Shown piece after piece: positions 28,121 to 36,551 of a DNA stretch of 64,000 nucleotides. The position numbers and the translations under genes are program-made. Positions within the stretch are counted from its first letter, which is position 1. Each line of letters begins with the position of its first letter. The stretch covers positions 62,001 to 126,000 of the forward strand of contig NZ_SJUO01000003.1 of NCBI RefSeq assembly GCF_004336985.1. Reading direction: 5' to 3'. A model generated the notes under the pieces. That model ran no database searches. It was not told the DNA's origin and was given only the letters and a program-made list of their open reading frames with translations. Source of the stretch: Exiguobacterium sp. SL-9 (GTDB taxonomy: Bacteria > Bacillota > Bacilli > Exiguobacteriales > Exiguobacteriaceae).

Positions 28121-29398
28121 TTAGGCCACGACTTCGCGGACGTTCTCGAACGCCTCGTATTCTTTGTTTTCCATGATTGTCCGTAACGTCATCACGACGT
28201 CATACACATCGGTGAACGTGTTATACAGGGCGACCGGTGCCAAACGGATGATGTTCGGGGCCCGGAAGTCCGGAATGACGCGATGTTGTTTGAGCGCTTT
28301 ACAGATGCGGGCCGCCTCGGGGTGTTCGAGACTCAAATGGGCACCACGCTGTGTCTCGTTACGTGGACTGCCGATGACGAAGCCGTACGGTGCGAGCACT
28401 TCGTCAATCAGTGCGGCCATATACGTCGTCAAAGCGAGCGATTTCTCGCGGATGGCGTCCATCCCGATCTCGTTGAACATCTCGAGCGCACCGAGTTGCG
28501 GAGCAAGGCTCAAGACGTGTGGGGTCCCGATTTGGAACGCGCCGGCATCATCGGCCGGTGTCATCGTGTGATCCATATCGAACTGTTTGTCTTTACGTGA
28601 ACCGAACCAACCAGCCAAGCCCGGCGTCGTCCCGAAATGACGTTCATGGACGAACAGACCGCCGACGCTGCCCGGTCCGCCATTCAAATGCTTATAGTTG
28701 CACCAGTAGGCGAAATCGACGCCCCAGTCGTGGAACGCGTGCGGGATGGCGCCGACCGAGTGACAGGCGTCAAAACCAATCAAAATAGCACGTTCATGTG
28801 CTGCTTTGGCGAGGCGCGCCATATCGAGAATCTGTCCGCTTCGATAGAGGACGGTCGGTAAGACGATGAGGGCGATATCATCTGTCATCGCCGCGATGAT
28901 GTCGTCTTCATTTAAATAACGTCCATCTCGGCTCGGTACTTGCACCAAATGTTCGGCCGGGTCGAGTCCGCGGAGCTCGAGTTGACTCTTTAAGGCGTAA
29001 ATGTCAGATGGGAATGTGAGCGTGTCGGCTAAAATCTTCGTCCGCTTGCCTTCCGGTTTAAAGAACGAAGCGACGAGTTGGTGCAAGTTGACCGTCGTCG
29101 ACCCGGTGACCATCACTTCTTCGGCTCTCGCTCCGATGAGCGGGGCGTTGAGCGCGGCCAATCGTTCTGACAAGTTGAACCATGGGTGGCGTCCCGACAT
29201 CCAACCATCAATCCCGAGCTCTTTCCAATCGTTCAGCGATTCAAGGAGCGTCTGCTCGGCCCGTTTTGATAACAGACCGAGCGAGTTCCCGTCCATATAA
29301 ATTCCGTCTTGCGGCAAATAAAATTCTCCCCGGTATGGTGCGAGCGAATCGCTGGCGTCGCGTGTTTCCGCGTACGCTCGTGTGAAATCTTGAGCCAT
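28121..29398 (-). CDS. kynU: kynureninase KynU
   Basis: A PLP enzyme of 425 residues that cleaves kynurenine to anthranilate and L-alanine. The PLP Lys is K236 in [17 protein letters not shown] and the Asp that holds the pyridine nitrogen is D210 in GFDACHSVG. The ATG at 29398 follows AAAGGGGG with eight bases of spacing; a Met 20 codons upstream overlaps the promoter and is rejected. First gene of the operon. Confidence 0.96.
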   Translation of the reverse strand: MAQDFTRAYAETRDASDSLAPYRGEFYLPQDGIYMDGNSLGLLSKRAEQTLLESLNDWKELGIDGWMSGRHPWFNLSERLAALNAPLIGARAEEVMVTGSTTVNLHQLVASFFKPEGKRTKILADTLTFPSDIYALKSQLELRGLDPAEHLVQVPSRDGRYLNEDDIIAAMTDDIALIVLPTVLYRSGQILDMARLAKAAHERAILIGFDACHSVGAIPHAFHDWGVDFAYWCNYKHLNGGPGSVGGLFVHERHFGTTPGLAGWFGSRKDKQFDMDHTMTPADDAGAFQIGTPHVLSLAPQLGALEMFNEIGMDAIREKSLALTTYMAALIDEVLAPYGFVIGSPRNETQRGAHLSLEHPEAARICKALKQHRVIPDFRAPNIIRLAPVALYNTFTDVYDVVMTLRTIMENKEYEAFENVREVVA

Positions 29399-29421
29399 AT
29401 CATTTCCCCCTTTGACTTGCG

Positions 29422-29465
29422 TGTCATGCTGACAAAAGCGTAGCAATCGCCTTTGCACGTGTCAA
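29422..29465 (-). promoter_or_regulatory. kyn operon promoter and possible operator
   Basis: On the minus strand TTGACA (29465-29460) and TACGCT (29442-29437, preceded by the extended element TGC) are 17 bases apart. Downstream of the -10 a perfect inverted repeat TGTCA-GCA-TGACA covers 29434-29422 and could be the site of a tryptophan- or kynurenine-sensing regulator. No regulator gene is adjacent. Confidence 0.55.
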
Positions 29466-29484
29466 TATGAAGGAACGCATCCTC

Positions 29485-29508
29485 AAAAGAAAAGGCCGCC
29501 TTTGCGGC
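29485..29508 (-). terminator. terminator of the BCCT transporter gene
   Basis: On the minus strand GCCGC-AAAG-GCGGC is followed by CTTTTCTTTT, 12 bases beyond the stop codon. Confidence 0.75.
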
Positions 29509-29519
29509 GACCAGCATCC

Positions 29520-31034
29520 TTATTTGATTTTACGGACGTTCTCTTTTCGTAACAGGCTGAACAACGTGTACACCATCAAGATGAGGATGACGGTGAACGG
29601 GAGGGCCGAGATGAGCGAGGCTGTCTGCAACCCTTCGAGCCCACTCGCAATCAGTAGAACGGCGGCGATCCCACCGAGCAAGATTCCCCAGACAATCCGG
29701 ACGCTGAGCGGCGGGTTCAAACTTCCGTTCGTTGTCATACTGCTGATGATGTACGTCGCCGAATCGGCCGACGTAATCAAGAAGGTGAGAATCAACAGAA
29801 TCGACAGGACGGATAAAATGAAGCTAAACGGCAGTTCGGCGAACGTGACGAATAAAGCGCTCGTCACATCTGCGTCGACAGCTTGTGCAATCGATGTCCC
29901 TTCGAATAAGTCGAGGTGGAGGGCCGTTCCACCGAACACGGCAATCCACAAGAGCGCGATCAATGGCGGCACGATGAGAACGCCGACGATGAACTCACGA
30001 ATTGTTCGACCACGTGAGACGCGAGCGACGAACGCACCGACAAACGGCGACCAGGCGATGGCCCATGCCCAGTAGAAGATGGTCCAATCACGCACCCACG
30101 TCCCTTGCTGGTATGGTTGCAGGCGGAGACTATAGCGGATAAAGTTCTGTAAGTAATCACCTAATCCGAGCGTGAACGTCTCTAAAATAAAGATGGTCGG
30201 TCCGGCGAAGAACACAAACACCATCAACACGAGAGCGGTCCCGAGATTGATGTTACTGAGCCATTTGATGCCGCGGTCGAGACCGGTCGTCGTCGATGTC
30301 AAAAACAAGACGGTCAGGACGACGATAATCAACACTTGGACGAGTGCCGTGTTCGGCAACCCGAAGACACTGTTCAATCCGCCGTTGATTTGGAGCACAC
30401 CGAGACCGAGTGACGTGGCGACACCCATGACGGTCGCAATGACGGCTAAAATATCAATCGTTTGATTGAGCGGCTGTTTGTAAGGTCGGTCTTTGATGAG
30501 CGGAGAGAGGCTCGTCGAGATGAGACCGTCCGCATTTCGGCGAAATTGGAAATACGCGATAATCAAGCCGACGATGGCGAAAACGGACCATTGGCTGACA
30601 CCCCAATGGAAGAAGGAATAGGCCATGGCCAATCGAGCCCCTTCGACGGTCAGCTCGGTCGTATCCGCATATGGAGGGGTGATGAAATGACTCATTGGTT
30701 CGGCAACACCCCAAAAGACGAGCCCGACCCCGAAGCCAGCGGAAAATAGCATCCCGATCCAAGTGAAGAACGGATACTGTGGACGGTCCTGGTCTTTCCC
30801 GAGTCGAATCTTCCCATACTTGCTGAACGCGAGAAAGATGAGGAAGACGACGAACAAAAAGACGGCAAGTAAATAAAACCAACCGAACGATTGGGTTGTG
30901 AAGTTGAAGATGTTTCCGGCGATCGTCGCGAACAACGTCGGTCGAATCGCACCGAAAAGGACGAGGAGAGCGATGAGACTCGCCGAAATGTAGAACACGC
31001 GATTCAAGCGTGGTTTTTCAGGTGAAGTGTTCAT
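29520..31034 (-). CDS. BCCT-family betaine/choline/carnitine transporter
   Basis: A 504-residue secondary transporter with about 12 membrane segments. The family signature is seen as FYWAWAIAWSPFVGAFVAR followed by RGRTIREF, and the helix-4 region has GVSQWSVFAIVGL. Such carriers import osmoprotectants (glycine betaine, choline or carnitine) with Na+ or H+. The ATG at 31034 has AAGGAG five bases upstream; an earlier in-frame start eight codons up is less likely. Regulation and exact substrate are not visible. Confidence 0.9.
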   Translation of the reverse strand: MNTSPEKPRLNRVFYISASLIALLVLFGAIRPTLFATIAGNIFNFTTQSFGWFYLLAVFLFVVFLIFLAFSKYGKIRLGKDQDRPQYPFFTWIGMLFSAGFGVGLVFWGVAEPMSHFITPPYADTTELTVEGARLAMAYSFFHWGVSQWSVFAIVGLIIAYFQFRRNADGLISTSLSPLIKDRPYKQPLNQTIDILAVIATVMGVATSLGLGVLQINGGLNSVFGLPNTALVQVLIIVVLTVLFLTSTTTGLDRGIKWLSNINLGTALVLMVFVFFAGPTIFILETFTLGLGDYLQNFIRYSLRLQPYQQGTWVRDWTIFYWAWAIAWSPFVGAFVARVSRGRTIREFIVGVLIVPPLIALLWIAVFGGTALHLDLFEGTSIAQAVDADVTSALFVTFAELPFSFILSVLSILLILTFLITSADSATYIISSMTTNGSLNPPLSVRIVWGILLGGIAAVLLIASGLEGLQTASLISALPFTVILILMVYTLFSLLRKENVRKIK

Positions 31035-31196
31035 GAGGACTCCTTTCCAGACGCACAAATTATTATTTAGAGCTAATAAATATTTCCCTATTTGGGTGAA
31101 AGGAAAACGCCTATATGCCAGAAGGGTATCTTCTTTGCGTTGAGATGCATGAATTCGGGGAATGGGATGATGAGACGAGCTTGAAAGGAGATTGGA

Positions 31197-32054
31197 ATGA
31201 TGAAATTGATTGCCATCGATTTAGACGGGACGCTATTGTCTCGAACAGGTATCATCACAGAAGCAAACCAAGAGGCGATTCGACGTCGCCAAGCAAAAGG
31301 TGACTTGGTCGCCATCTCGTCAGGACGCTCGATTCACGATATCGAAGAGTTGTTGAAACGGAGCGACTTGACGTGTCCGATTCTTTCTGGGAACGGAGCC
31401 ATCGCGTTTTATGAAAATGAACGGATTTATTATCACGCGCTCCCGAAAGACGTCGTACAGGAGTTATGGGACGTGGCCCATGAGCACGGGGCGTATGTTG
31501 AATTTTATACGAACGCCGGGGTGAAAGTGCTCCGTTCGGGCACCGATTTGTTGAAGGGCGAATTGGATGAGGTGTTACCACACGATCAATCGTTCACGCG
31601 GGAGTGGGGCGAGCGAGAGATTGAAATTCAAAACGAACAGTATGGGTTGACGTACGTTGATGCGATCGAGGAAATCGACTTCGAGGCCGACGAAGTGTAC
31701 AAAGTGTTCGTTTATTCGTTCGACCGACGTAAGTTGCACGAGCTTCGGAAGCTGTATGAACCTCGGACTGATATTTTGATCACGACGGCCGGATGGACGA
31801 AAATCGAGATCGGGCATCCGAACGCGAGTAAGGGTATGGCCTTGACGCAGTTGGCGGAGCATCACGGTATTTCGCAATCAGACATCGTGGCCATCGGCGA
31901 TAATTTGAATGATATCTCGATGTTCGAAGTGGCAGAAACGAGAATCGCGATGGGAAACGCCGTCGATCCGTTAAAAGACATCAGCACTCATATCACGAAA
32001 GATGTAGAGGACGACGGGGTCGCTTATGCACTCGACCATTATATCGACAACTGA
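31197..32054 (+). CDS. Cof-type HAD phosphatase
   Basis: A 285-residue HAD hydrolase of the Cof/IIB group. Motif I is LIAIDLDGTLL at the N-terminus, motif II is AISSGR, and motif IV is AIGDNLNDISMFE near residue 240, with the cap domain between II and III. Such enzymes dephosphorylate sugar phosphates, nucleotides or PLP. GAAAGGAG precedes the ATG; a second ATG follows directly. It is divergent from the BCCT gene and followed by the gene-free segment at 32055-32607. Confidence 0.9.
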   Translation: MMKLIAIDLDGTLLSRTGIITEANQEAIRRRQAKGDLVAISSGRSIHDIEELLKRSDLTCPILSGNGAIAFYENERIYYHALPKDVVQELWDVAHEHGAYVEFYTNAGVKVLRSGTDLLKGELDEVLPHDQSFTREWGEREIEIQNEQYGLTYVDAIEEIDFEADEVYKVFVYSFDRRKLHELRKLYEPRTDILITTAGWTKIEIGHPNASKGMALTQLAEHHGISQSDIVAIGDNLNDISMFEVAETRIAMGNAVDPLKDISTHITKDVEDDGVAYALDHYIDN

Positions 32055-32111
32055 ATTTTGGAGAAATGGTGAACAGGGATTCGACGACACGTAAAACGGT
32101 TAATGTATAAG

Positions 32112-32606
32112 TGTAGTCCTCATTCACGTGTTGAGCTGAAAGGGGGCAACGGATGAAACGAAGATTCAATCGTTGTTTGACTGAGGCCGGCTCGGTGAAA
32201 CGAGAGACAAGTAGGTAGATAGATCGGCTGACTAGATCGCCCTCCTGATTAACCTGTCGTCCACCTGACCTCGTTCGAGAGGTGAGGGGCAGACAAAGAG
32301 GATGTGTGGGAGACGAGACGTCTAGAAAGTCCGATGTGTCAGCAAAGGTGGGCATGATGAGGTTCATAATGGATTTCAACCAGATCCGTCAAAAACGCAG
32401 CCAGGTCGTTGTGGAGAAATTTATGTACAGGGCCAGATTGATGTTAAGACGAACGTACGCCTCGAAATCACGTTCTGAACCGAATCCATTTTCTAGACGT
32501 ATCATTCTATTGCATGGGACGGTCGATCGGGAGATTTCTCGGTCGGGTGAAAGTCCGCTCTACTAGAAACGCTCACCGTTAAGCGCCACGATACGTGGCG
32601 CTTTTT
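32112..32606 (+). ncRNA. candidate structured non-coding RNA, about 0.5 kb, class unknown
   Basis: Between the HAD stop (32054) and the next gene (32608) I find no protein-like ORF. TATAAG at 32106-32111 could be a -10 box, though no convincing -35 accompanies it. The segment has many local inverted repeats, for example around CCTCGTTCGAG, the stem in CGATCGGGAGATTTCTCGGTCG in two halves, and CGGGTGA pairing with TCACCG across 22 bases. It ends in a 10-bp terminator, AAGCGCCACG-ATA-CGTGGCGCTT with T-run. It contains GAAAGTCC twice but lacks the other conserved RNase P blocks, and it is not tmRNA, SRP or 6S RNA as I know them. Boundaries are approximate. Confidence 0.5.
32581..32606. terminator. 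intrinsic terminator, 10-bp stem
   Basis: AAGCGCCACG pairs with CGTGGCGCTT around ATA and T follows. It ends the RNA candidate; the minus-strand gene stops at 32608 and may use it too. Confidence 0.9.
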
Positions 32607-32607
32607 C

Positions 32608-32940
32608 TCATGGAGCGAACGTGGTGACCCGGGCTGGCTGTTCGCCGTCTGCTTGTTCGAACTTTACACGATGGCCGTCCGCAGCCTGTTCGACTTGAAA
32701 CGTGTAGGCGGCATCGGGCTCGTCTTCGAACGTCAAATCATAGACATAACCGCTTAAGGAGAGGCTGCCGTCAATCGAATAGGTGTCCGCCGAAATGTTA
32801 TAATGAGTGGCGAGGTACTGCTCTAAGGCACGTTCGCGTTCCTCGATTTCAGTCGAGTAGCGGACGTAGAGGAAGGTGGCAAGCGTGATGGTGACGACGA
32901 GAGTGGATCGGAGAATCGTCTCCCAGTTTCGTTTTGGCAT
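32608..32940 (-). CDS. small membrane-anchored protein, DUF3139-like
   Basis: A 110-residue protein with one N-terminal membrane helix (about residues 10-26) and an outer domain of about 80 residues. The block SGYVYDLTFEDEPDAAYTFQVE resembles the DUF3139 proteins of Bacillales, whose function is unknown. The ribosome site AAAGGAG precedes the ATG. It is divergent from a 53-codon membrane ORF. Family assignment is tentative. Confidence 0.65.
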   Translation of the reverse strand: MPKRNWETILRSTLVVTITLATFLYVRYSTEIEERERALEQYLATHYNISADTYSIDGSLSLSGYVYDLTFEDEPDAAYTFQVEQAADGHRVKFEQADGEQPARVTTFAP

Positions 32941-33035
32941 GAGCGCATCTCCTTTCGATACAAAATAAGAATTTCAGAATATTTTACGAAATATTCTGAC
33001 TAATTACAAGGCGAACATAGCAAAGGAGTGATGAC

Positions 33036-33197
33036 ATGCCGAAAATATATTGGCTCGGGACGTTCTTAAGCGGATTGATTCTGATGACGATGGGGGAATC
33101 AAGTGCTGTCCCGCGCGTCGTTCCCTATTTTTTGATGGCACTCGGCGTGACGGGTTTTCTCGTCCAGTCTTGGTTCGAACAAAAACGACGCCGCTGA
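33036..33197 (+). CDS. 53-residue membrane protein of unknown function
   Basis: The ATG at 33036 follows AAAGGAG with eight bases of spacing. The product starts MPKIYWLGTFLSGLILMTMG and has two hydrophobic segments (about residues 5-19 and 28-45) and a basic end (EQKRRR). It has its own terminator. The good ribosome site, spacing and hydrophobic profile suggest a real small gene; I do not recognise the family. Confidence 0.6.
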   Translation: MPKIYWLGTFLSGLILMTMGESSAVPRVVPYFLMALGVTGFLVQSWFEQKRRR

Positions 33198-33213
33198 GCC
33201 GGCGCCGTTTTTT
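33184..33213. terminator. intrinsic terminator
   Basis: AACG and CGCCG pair with CGGCG and CGTT (single-base bulges), with T-runs on both strands. It separates the 53-residue ORF from the ABC-F gene. Confidence 0.8.
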
Positions 33214-33215
33214 CG

Positions 33216-35063
33216 TTACATGGATTCGAGCAGTTGGTGCAACAACGTGTCGATCTCTGCTTGGAGTGTATCGCTTTGTTGCTGTAACGTCATCAACGCT
33301 TCTAAATCATTCGTCTCATTCATTTGGTGACGCACTGCTTGATAGGCGGCTTCGAGCTCGACCAGACGAGTCTCATCCGCTGATGTGTCTCGAACATGGA
33401 TCGCTGTCACGGCCGTTTGTGTTGACTTCCTCTTGTTGGGCACAGCGACGATTGTTTCCGTTTCGTGTTGGCGTTTCTCGAGCGCATACGTCACATTTCC
33501 CGGGAAACGTGTGGCTGTCCCGTCAAGCCAATACGTGATCGGGAACAGCTTGTTCAAGAAATAGCGGTCGTGCGAGACGGCGACGAGCGTTCCGGTAAAA
33601 CGATCGAGCGCGTCTTCGAGTGCCTCGCGCGCTTCAATGTCGAGATGGTTCGTTGGTTCGTCTAACACGAGCACGTTCATGTCCTCGTGCATGAGAATGG
33701 CGAGCATGAGTCGCATCTTCTCGCCGCCGCTCAAATCTTTGACCGGTTTGAAGACGCTCGCGCCGTAGAAGAGGAATTGGGCCAACAATTGACGAGCTTT
33801 CCCTTCATCGACGGCGATGCGGTCGCGGAACGCCTCGATGAGCCGATGGGAATCATCAAAGTCGATATGTTGGGACAAGTAACCGATTTGGGCTCGCTCT
33901 GCTCGTCGCACCTCACCTGTCGTTGGTTCGAGGCGACCGAGCAACACTTTCAACAATGTCGACTTGCCGCTCCCGTTTGGGCCGACGATGGCGATGCGTT
34001 CGCCATGACCGGCGTAGAACGAGACGTTCTCGAAGACAATCCGGTCGTAAGTGACCGTCACATCTGTCGCCTCGAACACATCGCGACCGGTCCGTCCCTG
34101 AGCCATGAACTGAATATCCGGTTGGACGGCCTCGAGTCGTGGTCTTTTGATCGTCTCGATCCGGGCGAGCGCTTTCTCCATCGATTTGGCACGGCGGTAA
34201 AACTTTTCGTTCGGTGGGTTGCCTTCGTTCGCCCACTGTCTTAGCTGGCGAATCGTTTCCTTCATCTTCTTGATTTTCTTCTGTTGCTCCGTATAGGCGT
34301 GGAACTGATCGAGCAACCGCTTTTCTTTTTGGGCGACGAAGGCGCTGTAGTTGCCATCAAAACTCGTCAACTCCCCGTCTTCACATTCGACGATGCGCGT
34401 GGCGACGGCATCAAGAAATACACGGTCGTGTGAGACGAGGAGGAGAGTGGACGGGCTGTCACGCAGAAACGTCTCGAGCCAAGCCATCGCCTCTAAATCG
34501 AGATGGTTCGTCGGTTCGTCCAAGATGAGGAGTTCCGGCTCTTGGAGCAGCGCCAAGGCGAGGCCGACTTTTGTCCGTTCGCCGCCGCTGAGCGTATCGA
34601 ACGGTCGGTCGACGAAGCGGATCAGGCGCAGCCCGTCAATCATCGCGTTCACTTTCGAATCGATGGCGTACCCGCCGCCGTTCTCATAGCGCGTCTGCAA
34701 GGCGCCGTACGTCTCGAGCAACGCTTCAATGTCGTCGCTTGAGGCCATACTTGCCTCGAGTCGTCGCATTTCGTCGCCGAGTCGCGTCAACTCAGCGAAC
34801 GCGGTATAGAGCACGTCTCGACCGGACTTACCGGGGTGGGCCGGGATTTGGGCCAAATAGCCGATGTGTAACCGTTGCTTGCGGTAAATCGTCCCTTCGT
34901 CTGGCGAATCGGCGCCGACGATGAGACGCAGAAGCGTCGTCTTGCCGCTCCCGTTCCGTCCGACGAGCCCGATTCGTTCGCCGGCGTTCACATGAAGATT
35001 CGCATCGATCAAGACCGCGTGGCCGCCAAATTGTTTTTGGATGTGTTGTAACTCGATTAACAT
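33216..35063 (-). CDS. ABC-F family ATPase (ribosome-associated, possible antibiotic protection)
   Basis: A 615-residue twin-ATPase without membrane segments. Domain 1 has Walker A GRNGSGKTT, signature LSGGERTK and LLILDEPTNHLD; domain 2 has GPNGSGKST, LSGGEKMR and VLVLDEPTNHLD. Between them lies the charged linker of the family (about residues 240-320, KKIKKMKETIRQL and FYRRAKSMEKALARIE), and residues 545-615 form a coiled-coil tail. ABC-F proteins bind the ribosomal E site and either tune translation or displace antibiotics. The leader peptide and attenuator upstream favour a drug-responsive role. GGAGG precedes the ATG. Confidence 0.9.
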   Translation of the reverse strand: MLIELQHIQKQFGGHAVLIDANLHVNAGERIGLVGRNGSGKTTLLRLIVGADSPDEGTIYRKQRLHIGYLAQIPAHPGKSGRDVLYTAFAELTRLGDEMRRLEASMASSDDIEALLETYGALQTRYENGGGYAIDSKVNAMIDGLRLIRFVDRPFDTLSGGERTKVGLALALLQEPELLILDEPTNHLDLEAMAWLETFLRDSPSTLLLVSHDRVFLDAVATRIVECEDGELTSFDGNYSAFVAQKEKRLLDQFHAYTEQQKKIKKMKETIRQLRQWANEGNPPNEKFYRRAKSMEKALARIETIKRPRLEAVQPDIQFMAQGRTGRDVFEATDVTVTYDRIVFENVSFYAGHGERIAIVGPNGSGKSTLLKVLLGRLEPTTGEVRRAERAQIGYLSQHIDFDDSHRLIEAFRDRIAVDEGKARQLLAQFLFYGASVFKPVKDLSGGEKMRLMLAILMHEDMNVLVLDEPTNHLDIEAREALEDALDRFTGTLVAVSHDRYFLNKLFPITYWLDGTATRFPGNVTYALEKRQHETETIVAVPNKRKSTQTAVTAIHVRDTSADETRLVELEAAYQAVRHQMNETNDLEALMTLQQQSDTLQAEIDTLLHQLLESM

Positions 35064-35097
35064 GAGTGATTCCTCCTAAAGTAGAGGCCTATCTATC

Positions 35098-35127
35098 AAA
35101 AAAGCCGAGCGCAAAGAAGCGCTCGGC
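35098..35127 (-). terminator. attenuator terminator in the ABC-F leader
   Basis: On the minus strand GCCGAGCGC (35127-35119), loop TTCTTT, GCGCTCGGC (35112-35104) and six T form a strong terminator only about 35 bases before the ABC-F start, after the promoter and leader ORF. Transcription must read through it for expression. Confidence 0.88.
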
Positions 35128-35190
35128 AAGAGAGAGAGGCGCTTTGTCGGTTTTCAGCAATGTCTAAAAAAGGACAGACGGGTCCTGTGA

Positions 35191-35268
35191 TTATGCGACA
35201 TCGTGAAAAATCGCACGCAAAATGTACAAATGTTCTGTTGACCAATGCGTACGTCCGACAAAGTTCAC
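35191..35268 (-). CDS. 25-residue leader peptide of the ABC-F gene
   Basis: A GTG at 35268 lies seven bases after AAAGGAGG on the minus strand and opens a 25-codon ORF ending in TAA at 35191-35193; the peptide starts MNFVGRTHWSTEHLY. Codons 2-5 include CTTTGTCGG (35263-35255), which is perfectly complementary to CCGACAAAG (35150-35142) just upstream of the attenuator. A ribosome stalled on the first codons would free that segment. It is too short to be an enzyme and its placement fits a regulatory leader. Confidence 0.75.
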   Translation of the reverse strand: MNFVGRTHWSTEHLYILRAIFHDVA

Positions 35269-35301
35269 CTTTCTCCCTCCTTTCAATACATCGTTACGGT
35301 A

Positions 35302-35330
35302 AGTGTAAGCGATTTCGGTCGGTTCGGCAA
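35302..35330 (-). promoter_or_regulatory. promoter of the ABC-F leader
   Basis: On the minus strand TTGCCG (35330-35325) and TACACT (35307-35302) are 17 bases apart. Transcription would begin near 35295 and cover the leader ORF, then the attenuator. Confidence 0.55.
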
Positions 35331-35395
35331 CTAAGGAAACAGGAATATCAAGCACCGGTGTCGTATTGTTTTAGGAATCAGGAAGGAGGGACGCC

Positions 35396-36313
35396 ATGCG
35401 CAAGGAATGGCTCGGTGCCATCAGTTTAACGCTCGCCGCCAGTATTTGGGGCGGGATGTACGTCGTCAGTAAATATGCGCTCGGCTATATCGAGCCGTTC
35501 ACGCTCGTCTGGATGCGCTACGCCGTCGCCTTTGTCGTTTTGCTGGTGACATGGTTTGCAATCGGGCGCGAGCGCATCGGGCGGCGCGACTGGAAATGGA
35601 TCGCGCTCATCGGAGTCATCGGCTACGTCGCCTCGATCTCGTTTCAGTTCATCGGCACGAAACTATCCGACGCCCATACGGGATCGCTTGTGACGGCGGC
35701 GACGCCAGCGTTCATGTTGCTCTTCGCCCGTTTGCTTTTGAAAGAGAAGTTGACACCGGTGAAAATCGGTTCGCTCATCTTGGCGACGATCGGGGTCATT
35801 GTCGTCGTCGGTTGGCATGTCGAAGGGTCGTATTTTATCGGGAGCTTGATTTTGGTCGGGGCGGCCATCACGTGGGCGCTTATGTCGATATACGTCAAAA
35901 TCGCGTCGGCGACTTTGTCGTCGTTGACGATCACAACGTTCGCCATCGGCATCGCTTTCATATTGATGACACCACTCATGGGAATGGAGGTGGCCGTGTC
36001 CGGTTTGCCGAATATGACCATGGTGCTCTGGCTCAGCGTGCTGTACGTCGGCATCATCTCGACAGCCGGCGCGTTCTTCTTTTGGAACAAAGGGCTCGAG
36101 CTCATGGATGCGAGCGTCGGGTCGTTATTCTTCTTCTTCCAACCGCTCGTCGGAGGATTCCTCGGCTGGCTCGTCCTCAACGAACGGCTTGACCGGAACT
36201 TCTTTATCGGTGCCGCCTGTATTGTCACCGCCGTCACCTGGTCGACCCTCACCGAACGTCGGCAAAAGCGGGTCCGCGAGACACGTCAAGCTGAGACACG
36301 TCATATTTTATAA
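35396..36313 (+). CDS. EamA/DMT-family exporter
   Basis: A 305-residue membrane protein with ten helices in two repeats, each an EamA domain. It starts WLGAISLTLAASIWGGMYVVSK and the second repeat carries the typical GAFFFWNKGLELMDAS and FFFFQPLVGGFLGWLVLNE. Such proteins export metabolites or amino acids; the substrate here is unknown. GGAAGGAGGG precedes the ATG. It is divergent from the ABC-F leader promoter and followed by a terminator. Confidence 0.9.
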   Translation: MRKEWLGAISLTLAASIWGGMYVVSKYALGYIEPFTLVWMRYAVAFVVLLVTWFAIGRERIGRRDWKWIALIGVIGYVASISFQFIGTKLSDAHTGSLVTAATPAFMLLFARLLLKEKLTPVKIGSLILATIGVIVVVGWHVEGSYFIGSLILVGAAITWALMSIYVKIASATLSSLTITTFAIGIAFILMTPLMGMEVAVSGLPNMTMVLWLSVLYVGIISTAGAFFFWNKGLELMDASVGSLFFFFQPLVGGFLGWLVLNERLDRNFFIGAACIVTAVTWSTLTERRQKRVRETRQAETRHIL

Positions 36314-36316
36314 GCG

Positions 36317-36351
36317 AAGACGGTCGACCCGATGCGGGACGACCGTCTTTT
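36317..36351. terminator. intrinsic terminator
   Basis: AAGACGGTCG pairs with CGACCGTCTT, with an inner CCCG-ATG-CGGG stem. T follows on the plus strand. Confidence 0.9.
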
Positions 36352-36536
36352 CAAAATCCGTGATGATCGAGTTTGTCTTCGTCGCGCTTCATCTCGAGTT
36401 CGAGCCGCTGGATAGCGAGTTTTTCTTGTTCGACTTTTAGCCGCAGCTCCTCGACACGTGCCTTTCGTGTCTTGTTGAAGCTGTCCGCGACGATGGACAC
36501 GACGACGATAACCATAATGTAGAAAAAGAAATCCAT
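36351..36536 (-). CDS. 61-residue membrane-anchored coiled-coil protein
   Basis: The product has one N-terminal helix (about residues 3-18, FFFYIMVIVVVSIV) and then a charged, heptad-like stretch (about 23-55) rich in Lys, Glu, Arg and Leu that should form a coiled coil facing the cytoplasm. GAGGAGGAAAAGCAC precedes the ATG. It lies 15 bases after the oxidoreductase gene and may share its transcript. No family recognised. Confidence 0.65.
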   Translation of the reverse strand: MDFFFYIMVIVVVSIVADSFNKTRKARVEELRLKVEQEKLAIQRLELEMKRDEDKLDHHGF

Positions 36537-36551
36537 GTGCTTTTCCTCCTC

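Noticed and set aside
31124-31129. SigB -10 (GGGTAT) before the HAD gene
   Set aside because: No matching -35 element at the right distance.
31993-32379. 128-codon minus-strand ORF after the HAD gene
   Set aside because: It overlaps the HAD gene end in antisense and has no ribosome site or protein-like pattern.
32282-32566. 94-codon plus-strand ORF in the RNA candidate
   Set aside because: No ribosome site, low-complexity Arg/Ser-rich composition and no recognisable fold; it ends inside the predicted RNA structure.
32112-32606. RNase P RNA (rnpB)
   Set aside because: GAAAGTCC and an AGATAGAT-like string occur, but in the wrong order, and the conserved 3' blocks (ACAGAA, GGCTTA) are missing.
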